A DNA stretch of 17,389 nt, from positions 1 through 17,389 of the forward strand of contig MNUP01000146.1 in NCBI GenBank assembly GCA_001871075.1. Direction: 5' to 3'. The number at the start of each line of letters is the position of its first letter. Position 1 is the first letter of the stretch. Of the stretch, positions 1 to 5,574 are shown one piece after another. Under the pieces are notes generated by a model. That model saw nothing but the letters and a program-made list of their open reading frames with translations. It was not told the origin of the DNA and did not search any database. The position numbers and the translations under genes are program-made. The DNA is from Candidatus Desantisbacteria bacterium CG1_02_49_89. GTDB taxonomy: Bacteria; Desantisbacteria; UBA1551.

Positions 1-114
1 GATTTTCTGCTCATCTTTTAACACAATAATCTTTTTGTTGGGGATAAGACACACGGTTACTTCTTGCTCCGGAAATCGACCTACCTTCCAGATTCTGCCT
101 TCGAGAGTACCCAC
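1..114 (-). pseudogene. Possible transposase/integrase C-terminal fragment, runs off the window
   Basis: The minus strand is open from about 180 to the window edge. From 114 downward it reads like real protein: GTLEGRIWKVGRFPEQEVTV, then CLIPNKKIIVLKDEQKI. The pattern of alternating hydrophobic residues with an R-[FWY]-x-V-G-R core resembles the small C-terminal beta-barrel of IS481/IS21-type DDE transposases, but this is recollection of a fold pattern, not a match I could run. The part before 114 is the translation of a palindromic repeat (120-166), so the protein-like stretch looks truncated at its N-terminus. Direct repeats at 205-255 resemble an insertion-sequence end. It could also be the tail of another gene. 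Low confidence. Confidence 0.25.
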
Positions 115-119
115 CCCCC

Positions 120-166
120 TCACCCTACCCCTCTCCCTCGAGGGGAGAGGATAAAGGAGAGGGTGA
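120..166. repeat. Nested palindromic repeat (TCACCCT...AGGGTGA)
   Basis: The outer arms TCACCCT (120-126) and AGGGTGA (160-166) pair. Inside them CCTCTCCC (130-137) pairs with GGGAGAGG (143-150) around a short TCGAG loop. There is no U-tract on either side, so a dispersed intergenic palindrome is more likely than a terminator. Confidence 0.55.
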
Positions 167-204
167 TTATTACCTGATTTTTAAACCAGCCAGCCTAAAT
201 CAAT

Positions 205-255
205 TTCCCCCAGATAGGTATACTTCTGATTGTTCCCCAGGTATACTTTTGATTA
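205..255. repeat. Two direct repeats of CCCCAG(ata)GGTATACTTNTGATT, IS-end-like
   Basis: Two units about 28 bp apart share GGTATACTT[C/T]TGATT preceded by TTCCCCAG. The first unit has an extra ATA. Reiterated transposase-binding sites of this sort are known at ends of some insertion sequences, IS21-type for example. No transposase body is present, so this would be a remnant. The remaining DNA between here and 300 is AT-rich with nothing else recognised. Confidence 0.35.
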
Positions 256-299
256 TTTCCGCACAGCAATTTAATAAAGTATATTCTATATAATAGAAA

Positions 300-321
300 C
301 TGCCGGTTTTTAAGCCGGCAG
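300..321 (-). terminator. Hairpin CTGCCGG/CCGGCAG, terminator-like on minus strand
   Basis: Stem CTGCCGG (300-306) pairs with CCGGCAG (315-321) around an AT-rich loop. Read on the minus strand it is followed by TTTCTATTATATAG. Nearly the same hairpin occurs at 8952-8974. It lies downstream of the hicBA terminator, so it may be a backup terminator or a small dispersed palindrome. Confidence 0.4.
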
Positions 322-442
322 TATCATCATCAATTACAACCTTGCAGGCTGGAATTCATACGGTCTCATTATTTTCCAGCGGAAAAAATTAATGTAAGTC
401 CCTTTCCAAAGTAATCATTTTCTCGATTTTTAGCCTCCTGAT

Positions 443-484
443 AATAATAAAAAACCCACTCGGTTAGGTTCTGTCGAGTGGGTT
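443..484 (-). terminator. Rho-independent terminator of hicBA
   Basis: On the minus strand a perfect 10-bp stem (475-484 with 453-462, AACCCACTCG) has a 12-nt loop and is followed by TTTTTTATTATTAT. It begins about 55 nt after the hicA stop, the expected place for the operon end. Confidence 0.85.
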
Positions 485-539
485 ATATTTTCAGCATAAG
501 ACTGGAAATGGGTTTATCCTGCCAATATCCTTATCGGTT

Positions 540-758
540 TCAGGCATTATCGCTCTCCCAATCTTCCGTTGAAATGTCCGCCTGCCTTAAAATCTCCTTC
601 AGCAAAGGATACGAAATATCTCTAGAACCATGCGGATTCGGGATCCTGAGTTTAAGAGAACTCTTTATCATGAACTGGTGCTTGCCTCCGGAAAATGGAC
701 CATCAAATCCAAATCCCCTAAGTTTTGTTATGAGTTCTCTCCGTGAAATTGTTTTCAT
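540..758 (-). CDS. hicA: HicA-family mRNA interferase toxin
   Basis: This 72-aa protein is the toxin of a HicAB type II toxin-antitoxin pair. HicA toxins have a small double-stranded-RNA-binding fold and cleave mRNA in the cytoplasm until bound by HicB. Seen in the sequence: the typical start MKTISRRELITKLRGFGF, then the GGKH motif whose His27 corresponds to the catalytic histidine, then L+IPNPHG and a C-terminal helix (LLKEILRQADIS). Length is normal for the family and nothing is truncated. Its ATG overlaps the antitoxin stop in an ATGA (755-758), implying translational coupling, and no separate ribosome site is evident. The order is antitoxin first, toxin second. A strong terminator follows at 443-484. 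Confidence 0.93.
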   Translation of the reverse strand: MKTISRRELITKLRGFGFDGPFSGGKHQFMIKSSLKLRIPNPHGSRDISYPLLKEILRQADISTEDWESDNA

Positions 759-1000
759 ACCCGGATTTTTTCCTGCACGCGGATCTGCGTTTTATCAATA
801 ACCGGAAAGGGATCCCCGTCTTTAACTTTTAACAGAATCCACTCTTCTAAAACTTCGGTGAGTTCTTTTCTGCAGTCCTCTACGGTTCCGCCATTCGCCC
901 ACACGCCTTTAAACTTAGGTATCTCGGCAAACCAGGTATTATCCTCGAGTTTTTTATATTGCGCCCTTTGCAAAGCTTTTTGAATATATTCCATCAGCAT
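755..1000 (-). CDS. hicB: HicB-family antitoxin
   Basis: This 81-aa protein is the antitoxin partner that would bind and neutralise HicA. It shows the partial RNase-H-like HicB core: first strand with YIQKALQRAQYKKLEDNTWF, then AEIPKFKGVWANGGTVEDC (the E-x-P-x-x-x-G-x-W-A-x-G-x-T signature), then an amphipathic helix (KELTEVLEEWILLKV). I chose ATG 1000 because GGAGGGTAAA lies immediately upstream (1001-1010). A GTG at 1042 in frame would give 95 aa but has no such site, and an ATG at 994 is too far from it. No C-terminal ribbon-helix-helix or HTH is visible, so DNA binding and autoregulation by this short form are uncertain. Confidence 0.92.
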   Translation of the reverse strand: MLMEYIQKALQRAQYKKLEDNTWFAEIPKFKGVWANGGTVEDCRKELTEVLEEWILLKVKDGDPFPVIDKTQIRVQEKIRV

Positions 1001-1055
1001 TTTACCCTCCTGTCCGCTTTCCGCAAGATATTCCAGTTTCACAGGTTATATTTTC

Positions 1056-1072
1056 TGCTTTATATTATAGCA
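1056..1072. promoter_or_regulatory. Imperfect palindrome over the hicBA -10, possible operator
   Basis: TGCT and AGCA half-sites lie 9 nt apart in a 17-bp imperfect palindrome covering the -10 element. The position suits repression by the HicAB complex. The short HicB without an obvious DNA-binding domain weakens this reading. Confidence 0.3.
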
Positions 1073-1092
1073 TAAATACTCTTATATGTCAA
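1064..1092 (-). promoter_or_regulatory. Consensus sigma-70 promoter of hicBA
   Basis: A perfect -35 TTGACA (1092-1087) and perfect -10 TATAAT (1069-1064) are separated by exactly 17 nt. Start of transcription is expected near 1057, giving a ~57-nt leader before the hicB ATG. Confidence 0.85.
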
Positions 1093-1111
1093 GAAGCATG
1101 ATAATAGAGTT

Positions 1112-1223
1112 AAAAATGGGGACAGTCCCGACCGCAGAGTCATTGGCTCAGTTCTGACTCGTAGGTCCCTGTGTTCAGCCCCGGTTCACCGGGGCTACAG
1201 GGATTGGGACAGTCCCCATTTTT
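1112..1223. repeat. MITE/REP-like element with terminal inverted repeats and nested hairpin
   Basis: Left end AAAAATGGGGACAGTCCC (1112-1129) and right end GGGACAGTCCCCATTTTT (1206-1223) are inverted copies apart from one base. Inside is a nested hairpin: TCCCTGT (1166-1172) with ACAGGGA (1197-1203), enclosing AGCCCCGG (1177-1184) with CCGGGGCT (1189-1196). It contains no gene. Similar ends are known from short palindromic elements mobilised by IS200-like Y1 (RAYT) transposases; that assignment is inference. A partial copy of the end lies at 9107-9130. Confidence 0.6.
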
Positions 1224-1250
1224 TATGACAAACCCTTCTTCACCTTCCTT

Positions 1251-1364
1251 AATTATGAATTATGAATACTGAGTTATGAGCCAAAAACAAGGTATTTAAT
1301 TTGAATGAAACTCCATGCTGTTGATTCATAATGCCCCTTGGGGCATAACTCATAATTCATAATT
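1251..1364. repeat. Inverted degenerate repeat (AATTATGAATTATGA) with central palindrome
   Basis: The short-period repeat AATTATGAATTATGA...GAGTTATGAG (1251-1280) recurs inverted at 1345-1364. Between them is ATGCCCC-TT-GGGGCAT (1331-1346). It lies just past the TonB receptor stop but has no U-tract, so I do not call it a terminator. Confidence 0.5.
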
Positions 1365-1369
1365 GATTT

Positions 1370-3565
1370 TTAGAATTTAAGCGCTATGCCTCCGAACACG
1401 ACTGTCCCGGGCAGGGGGTAGCCGTATTTGTCCTCAACGCGCTGGTTAAGAAGGTTGTCTATCTTGATCGAAGCGTGCAGCCACTCAACTATCTTGTAGT
1501 TGAAGTTCACGTCTACGATGTTAAGGTTGCCCACCTGCTTTACCTGCGCGGGTTCGTTCAGGGGCTGGTAAAGGTCTCTGCGATCTCCCACGAACCTGTA
1601 GTTGCACCTCAGGTTCATCCTCTTCCCCTCAAAATCAACCCCGCAGTTCGCCTTGAATTTCCCGACGTTGTACACATCCCTCTGGTTCGTGATGTCCCAG
1701 TTTTTCAGAAGCCAGGTGAAATTCGCGTAAGCCCTCACTGTCTTTGACCAGCCCCAGATGTCGCTCAAAACCACTGTTGCTTTGCCTTCTATGCCGTATG
1801 CCTCGGCGTTCACCGCGTTCTGGTATGTCAGCGTGGCGCCGGTTGTCGTTTTCTCTATCCCGCCGTTAAGAAAGGAATAGAAATATGAGATGTCCGCGTA
1901 AACCGCCGGCATGTTGAAGGTCACTCCCGCGTCGTAAACAACATTTTTCTCAGGCAGAAGATCAATGTTCCCGTGCACGGCGCGCGTGTCGCCTGTTGGC
2001 GGGGTGAACGAACCGATCTTCTGATAGGGCTCGGGAACAACAAATCCAGTGCCTGCTGACGCGTGCACCTGCGCTATGTCCGAAACCCTCCACGCCGCGG
2101 CGACCCTGGGATCGAAGCTTGACGAATACTCCTCCCCCGGAGAGTTTTTCAGAAAGTCGGTTGAAAGCGCGTCCAGCTTGTACCCGTCATACCTTATGCC
2201 CAGTGTGAGCATGAGCCTTTCGTCCATTACGCGCAGCCTGTCGCAGGCGAACACGCCGAAATTGAATTTTTCGCTGTCAGGCGCAAGCGGTGCGGTATTT
2301 GCCCCGTTTGCGCACCTGCCGTTCACGGTTTTGTCCCAGTTGTAATCCGCGCCGAAAACCACCTCGTGGTGGTCGGAAAAACGCTCCCTGTCCTGCGCGG
2401 ATATGTTCATGTAATCGGTGCGCGAATCGTTTGTTTTGTAACCTGCCTGCGACTTATAGGCTGAAACGTTGTTGCCGCCGTAAAACCTTGCCTGCCACAT
2501 GTGCTCGTCGGTCTCTGTTTTCCCTCCGTAGATCACGTCGTAGGTAAGCCTGCTCATGTCCTTTTTGCCCGGATCCTGCACCTTGTTCTCGAAATCGCCC
2601 GCGTAATTCATGTCCTGGGCGAGGAACATATCCACCCGCCAGTCGATCCTGTGGTTGTCCGTGAGCTTGAAGCCGGACCTGTAAGCGCCGTTGTAATTGG
2701 TGCAGCTGTTGCCCAGCCAAAGGCGGTTCGCAGGCGGTACCGGGTACTGCGCCTCTTCAAACGCGAGTAAAGTGAGGTCGTAATCAGTGCCCGGGAACGC
2801 CGAACCGCCGATATCCGCGAAACCCTTCCATGCCATGAACGTCCTGAACTCATAACCTACCTCGCCCTTCACTTTTTCTCTGCTGTGCTTTGTGACTATG
2901 TTGATCGCGCCTCCCATGCCGCCTGAACCGTATAAATAGGAAGCAGGCCCTTTCAAAACCTCTATCCTTTCCACATCGTCTATTAAGATAGTGGAAAGAT
3001 TTGTTGTCAGGATCTTCCTGCCGTCCACTAAAACCGCTGTGCGCCTCATGTTCGAACCGGGATTAGGCGCGAACCCCCTTATGCCTACGTCGCTTAACCC
3101 TTCGGGGTACGAAATGATGTCAGCCCCGCAGTTCCTCGCGATCGCGTCCGCTACGTTCTTCGCGTTGGTCTTCTCGATATCTTTCCTTGTTATAATGTCC
3201 ACCACCACAGGCAGGTCTGAAAGCATGCACTCTCCCCTGTTCGCTGTGACCACAGTGCCGTCCAGCCCGTTGGCTATCCTGCTTTCCTTATATAACCTTT
3301 CAGCCCTGTCAACCGGGTCCTCTTCCCCTTCATCCTGGGCCGGCACCTCGTTATACACCAGCCGCTCAACCTTGTTCCTGGGAACAGTAAACCTGCCGAA
3401 GTCTGTTGACAGCGTCACGAAGTCCGTGTCAGACGACGTGACCGTGCCTGTAAGCACCTTGCCGTCCCTCAGGTAAAGCTTTGCCGCGCAGCCGTCTGCG
3501 CTCCATACTGCCACCGCGAGAACCATTATTACTCCCGCAACTGCCCCTTTCACACCTTTTAACAT
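1370..3565 (-). CDS. TonB-dependent outer-membrane receptor with extra N-terminal small beta domain
   Basis: This 731-aa protein should import a scarce nutrient (siderophore, cobalamin or glycan; the ligand is not deducible) across the outer membrane using TonB energy. Order: signal peptide 1-28 (MLKGVKGAVAGVIMVLAVAV); a ~45-residue domain 29-73 with YLRDGKVLTGTV; an acidic linker; TonB-box-like DGTVVTAN 102-109; plug domain with DVGIRGF and ERIEVLKGPASYLYGSGGMG (199-218); 22-strand-type barrel to the end, with the family-typical final stretch NLLNQRVEDKYGYPLPG and terminal Phe. I chose ATG 3565 because CAGGAGGTTAAA precedes it and the signal peptide begins there; an upstream in-frame ATG (3661) would add 32 basic residues before the signal. 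The N-terminal domain occupies the place of the STN signalling domain of transducer receptors. It is G+C-richer by eye than the 9-17 kb genes. Confidence 0.92.
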   Translation of the reverse strand: MLKGVKGAVAGVIMVLAVAVWSADGCAAKLYLRDGKVLTGTVTSSDTDFVTLSTDFGRFTVPRNKVERLVYNEVPAQDEGEEDPVDRAERLYKESRIANGLDGTVVTANRGECMLSDLPVVVDIITRKDIEKTNAKNVADAIARNCGADIISYPEGLSDVGIRGFAPNPGSNMRRTAVLVDGRKILTTNLSTILIDDVERIEVLKGPASYLYGSGGMGGAINIVTKHSREKVKGEVGYEFRTFMAWKGFADIGGSAFPGTDYDLTLLAFEEAQYPVPPANRLWLGNSCTNYNGAYRSGFKLTDNHRIDWRVDMFLAQDMNYAGDFENKVQDPGKKDMSRLTYDVIYGGKTETDEHMWQARFYGGNNVSAYKSQAGYKTNDSRTDYMNISAQDRERFSDHHEVVFGADYNWDKTVNGRCANGANTAPLAPDSEKFNFGVFACDRLRVMDERLMLTLGIRYDGYKLDALSTDFLKNSPGEEYSSSFDPRVAAAWRVSDIAQVHASAGTGFVVPEPYQKIGSFTPPTGDTRAVHGNIDLLPEKNVVYDAGVTFNMPAVYADISYFYSFLNGGIEKTTTGATLTYQNAVNAEAYGIEGKATVVLSDIWGWSKTVRAYANFTWLLKNWDITNQRDVYNVGKFKANCGVDFEGKRMNLRCNYRFVGDRRDLYQPLNEPAQVKQVGNLNIVDVNFNYKIVEWLHASIKIDNLLNQRVEDKYGYPLPGTVVFGGIALKF

Positions 3566-3574
3566 TTTAACCTC

Positions 3575-3638
3575 CTGTTTCCCGCTGGCTCCCCTTCCTG
3601 CTTTCCGGGGAACAGCCCGCCGATCTTGCTGGGCGGGC
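3575..3638 (-). promoter_or_regulatory. GC-rich structured leader of the TonB receptor gene
   Basis: The 5' leader folds well. GCCCGCC (3615-3621) pairs with GGCGGGC (3632-3638), and CTGTTCCC near 3608-3615 can pair with GGGAAACAG (3575-3583), ending right at the ribosome site (3566-3575). This could gate translation. I do not recognise a known riboswitch: no cobalamin B12-box was found. The same stretch is open in frame with the receptor, so a coding extension is the alternative. Confidence 0.35.
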
Positions 3639-3675
3639 ATCAAATCTTTGCGGTTTTTCATTTTCTACGCCTATC

Positions 3676-3684
3676 ATTATACCA
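3676..3684 (-). promoter_or_regulatory. Extended -10 promoter of the TonB receptor gene
   Basis: TGGTATAATG on the minus strand is a full TATAAT with an extended TGn motif; no good -35 is visible 16-18 nt upstream. Transcription would begin near 3669, giving a ~100-nt leader. Confidence 0.5.
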
Positions 3685-3721
3685 CAATTTTTTAATAATA
3701 ACAGACGGTTTTCGGCCAAAC

Positions 3722-3946
3722 TTTACGTATCTTGCTATAAAAAATGATTACACAGACTTTAGAGGATGATTACACGGATTTAGCGTGAAAGGCGGGCCGG
3801 GAAGAAAACAATTACCGGGGGAAAACTGAGGAAAGAGGGAAAAAGGCAATAAAAAAAGCCCTGTTGGAAAAAACACAGGGCTCTTCGATAAAAACCGCTG
3901 AATTTGCCTATTTTACGTTTCTTGCTTACACTTTACGTTTATTGCC
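3722..3946. repeat. Dispersed TTTACGTwTyTTGCy repeats and GATTACAC repeats
   Basis: Three near-identical 15-mers, TTTACGTATCTTGCT (3722-3736), TTTACGTTTCTTGCT (3912-3926) and TTTACGTTTATTGCC (3932-3946), flank the terminator. Between them ATGATTACACAGAC and ATGATTACACGGAT occur as an imperfect direct repeat (3743-3780). No gene is seen in this stretch. Confidence 0.4.
3851..3882 (-). terminator. Rho-independent terminator of the four-gene envelope operon
   Basis: On the minus strand AGCCCTGT (3882-3875) pairs with ACAGGGCT (3864-3857) around a T-rich loop, followed immediately by TTTTTTTATTG. It separates the operon ending at 4175 from the TonB receptor gene, although about 290 nt of repeats lie in between. 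Confidence 0.85.
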
Positions 3947-3963
3947 GTAGCGCCATCCGCTCA

Positions 3964-4046
3964 GTTCTGGCGCGAAGGTCCCTGTGTTACCCGCCAATAT
4001 TCGTGGCGGGACAGGGACAAAATACCGTTCTGACTCGAAAGTCCTT
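3964..4046. repeat. Nested-hairpin repeat related to the 1112-1223 element
   Basis: GTTCTGGCGCGAAGGTCCCT (3964-3983) and GTTCTGACTCGAAAGTCCTT (4027-4046) are close copies of 1151-1170. Between them GTCCCTGT (3978-3985) pairs with ACAGGGAC (4011-4018), enclosing CCCGCCA (3990-3996) with TGGCGGG (4004-4010). The layout equals the element at 1112-1223, including a 4-nt GTTA/GTTC bulge, but the inner stem sequence differs. Confidence 0.55.
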
Positions 4047-4049
4047 TAC

Positions 4050-4146
4050 CACAGAGAACACAGAGAAATACCATTTTCCACGAATTCAACCTTTTCAACC
4101 TCTTTAACCTTTTCAACCTCTTTAACCTTTTTAACCCTTTTAACCA
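4050..4146. repeat. Degenerate tandem repeats (CACAGAGAACACAGAG; AACCTTTTCAACCTCTTT)
   Basis: CACAGAGAACACAGAG is followed by about eight 6/12-bp units of the type TTCAACC/TTTAACC up to 4146. The repeat translates to artefactual KRLKRL peptides and is not a gene. Confidence 0.65.
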
Positions 4147-4174
4147 ATACAACGATTTCTAACAAACAACATCT

Positions 4175-4849
4175 CTAGAACAGGTAAATATTATAGCCTA
4201 CTGCAAGCCAGAGATTATGAAATGAACCGTAATATAAATAGTATGAGTTTACAGGCCCGTAATAATATCCTATTTCCGCAGAGATCGCGTACGGGATCTC
4301 AGGGTCTCTGAGCACGTCCCCGCTTATAATACCCATAAATCCCGTGCTCAGGCCGTAACCGGTGTTCATAAGCACAACCCCGCCGCCAACGCTCAGATAG
4401 CGCATGTCTTCGCGCAGGAAACCCCACAAACCTTTAATAATAATTGTCGGGCCGCTTCCGTAAAGCTCGAACACGTTGTATTCAAACTGTATGGCTGCTG
4501 CCGGCGTGACCCACCATTTTACGGTCGGGCAGAGGAACATGCCGCTGTAATATCCTATCATGTCCATCTGGAAACCCACTGAAAGGGTTTTCAGCTTTTT
4601 TGCAGGCGCCTTCTCCGCCTGAAGCGGCGCCGCTTCTTCGTCCTGCGCTGGTTTAACGTACTCGATCCTGAGTATCTCTTCCTGCCTTATAAGCACTTCG
4701 CCGTAGGAAGTTTTCACCCGGATGCTCTCAGAATCCGAACCTGTGACCGAACCTGAGATCACGTCCCCTTTTTTAAGGTAGATCTCCTCAGCTGATACCG
4801 CTCCGGCAAGGGAACCCAAGATCAAAAACAGGATTACGGTCTTTTTCAT
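4175..4849 (-). CDS. Exported beta-barrel-like protein with N-terminal small beta domain (224 aa)
   Basis: Not a family I can name. Signal peptide 1-20 (MKKTVILFLILGSLAGAVSA) is followed by the shared domain 21-65 (EIYLKKGDVISGSVTGSDSE ... SYGEVLI ... ILRIEY), then an acidic Ala/Lys-rich linker, then ~140 residues of alternating aromatic strands (VKWWVTP, EIGYYYGPVNSYYLYYG) ending NIYLF. A terminal Phe after a strand suits an outer-membrane barrel, probably small (about 8 strands, an inference). It is a clear paralogue of the next gene upstream (WW-TP, GLWGF/GFWGF, EIGYY, IYLF). Start ATG 4849 follows GAGGAAG; an upstream in-frame start would add 21 residues before the signal peptide. It is the last gene of the operon, 13 nt after the previous stop, and ends with TAG. 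Confidence 0.8.
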   Translation of the reverse strand: MKKTVILFLILGSLAGAVSAEEIYLKKGDVISGSVTGSDSESIRVKTSYGEVLIRQEEILRIEYVKPAQDEEAAPLQAEKAPAKKLKTLSVGFQMDMIGYYSGMFLCPTVKWWVTPAAAIQFEYNVFELYGSGPTIIIKGLWGFLREDMRYLSVGGGVVLMNTGYGLSTGFMGIISGDVLRDPEIPYAISAEIGYYYGPVNSYYLYYGSFHNLWLAVGYNIYLF

Positions 4850-4862
4850 GTCGGTTTCTTCC

Positions 4863-5573
4863 TCAGAACAGGTATATTTCCATTCCGTAGTGGAAATAAA
4901 AACCCTTGTCATCCAGATTCATGGGGTTAAAGTAATAGCCTATCTCAAGCGACACAGGCATGGGATATTCATAGATATCGGTTTGCGGCGCCCAGTAAGT
5001 ATCGTAACGCGATCTGGGATAGAAGAACTCTATGCCGAACAGCCCGACAAGCCCGGGCACCCACGCGTTCGCTGGGTTATTGATGATCATCCCCCCGCCC
5101 AGGTACAGGTTATACCTCTTATTGCGGCTGAAACCCCAGAAACCCTCCAGGTTTATCAGGGGAGAGACCGGCCCGTACCAGCTCAGGATGGGGAAACCCA
5201 CCCCTGCCCTGAACCCTATATCAGGAGTGATCCACCACTTAATGTTTCCGCCTATATCAAAGAACGAAAAGAAAGAGGCGTCCTCGTGGAACCCGATGGA
5301 GAAGACCTTTGTTGAAATATCAGCTTCGTGGAAAACCGGGCCTCTCGGCGCTTCCTCCTTCTTTTCCTCGCGCTTCTGCTTTACGTATTCTATGTCCTTG
5401 ATCTCGCTCATCTTGACCAGCACTTCCCCGTATGAGGTTTTGACCTTCATAATCTCGGTGTCCGAACCGGTTATTGTCCCGCTTATGACAGTGCCATCCT
5501 TGAGATATACCTCCTCGGCGCAAACCGGCAGGGATATAAGCAGGATCATAATTAAAAACACGGTCTTTTTCAT
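4863..5573 (-). CDS. Exported beta-barrel-like protein with N-terminal small beta domain (236 aa)
   Basis: Family unnamed. Signal peptide 1-19 (MKKTVFLIMILLISLPVCA) is followed by the shared domain 20-64 (EVYLKDGTVISGTITGSDTE ... SYGEVLVKMSEIKDIEYVK), a charged KQKREEKKEE linker, and then a strand-rich region to a terminal Phe (GMEIYLF). Features shared with the neighbouring 224-aa protein are IKWWITPDIGF, a G[LF]WGF motif, a glycine-rich strand (YLGGGMIINN) and LEIGYYF. The most likely location is the outer membrane. Its ATG lies 1 nt after the stop of the propeller gene and no strong ribosome site precedes it, so it is probably translated by coupling. The two paralogues look like a tandem duplication that diverged. 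Confidence 0.8.
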   Translation of the reverse strand: MKKTVFLIMILLISLPVCAEEVYLKDGTVISGTITGSDTEIMKVKTSYGEVLVKMSEIKDIEYVKQKREEKKEEAPRGPVFHEADISTKVFSIGFHEDASFFSFFDIGGNIKWWITPDIGFRAGVGFPILSWYGPVSPLINLEGFWGFSRNKRYNLYLGGGMIINNPANAWVPGLVGLFGIEFFYPRSRYDTYWAPQTDIYEYPMPVSLEIGYYFNPMNLDDKGFYFHYGMEIYLF

Positions 5574-5574
5574 G

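Noticed and set aside
1331-1346. ATGCCCC/GGGGCAT palindrome as terminator of the TonB receptor gene
   Set aside because: The stem is only 7 bp with a 2-nt centre and no U-tract follows on the minus strand.
1475-3476. Long plus-strand frames opposite the TonB receptor
   Set aside because: They are shadows caused by G+C-rich codon use of the real gene.
3566-3661. 32-residue N-terminal extension of the TonB receptor starting at ATG 3661
   Set aside because: It would place many basic residues before a clear signal peptide, whereas ATG 3565 has a strong GGAGG site with good spacing.
3566-3670. Cobalamin riboswitch upstream of the TonB receptor
   Set aside because: No B12-box or conserved core was found; only generic GC-rich hairpins are present.
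3961-4152. 63-aa frame with KRLKRLKRL repeats
   Set aside because: It is a translation of the AACCTTTTT tandem repeat, with no ribosome site or homologous pattern.
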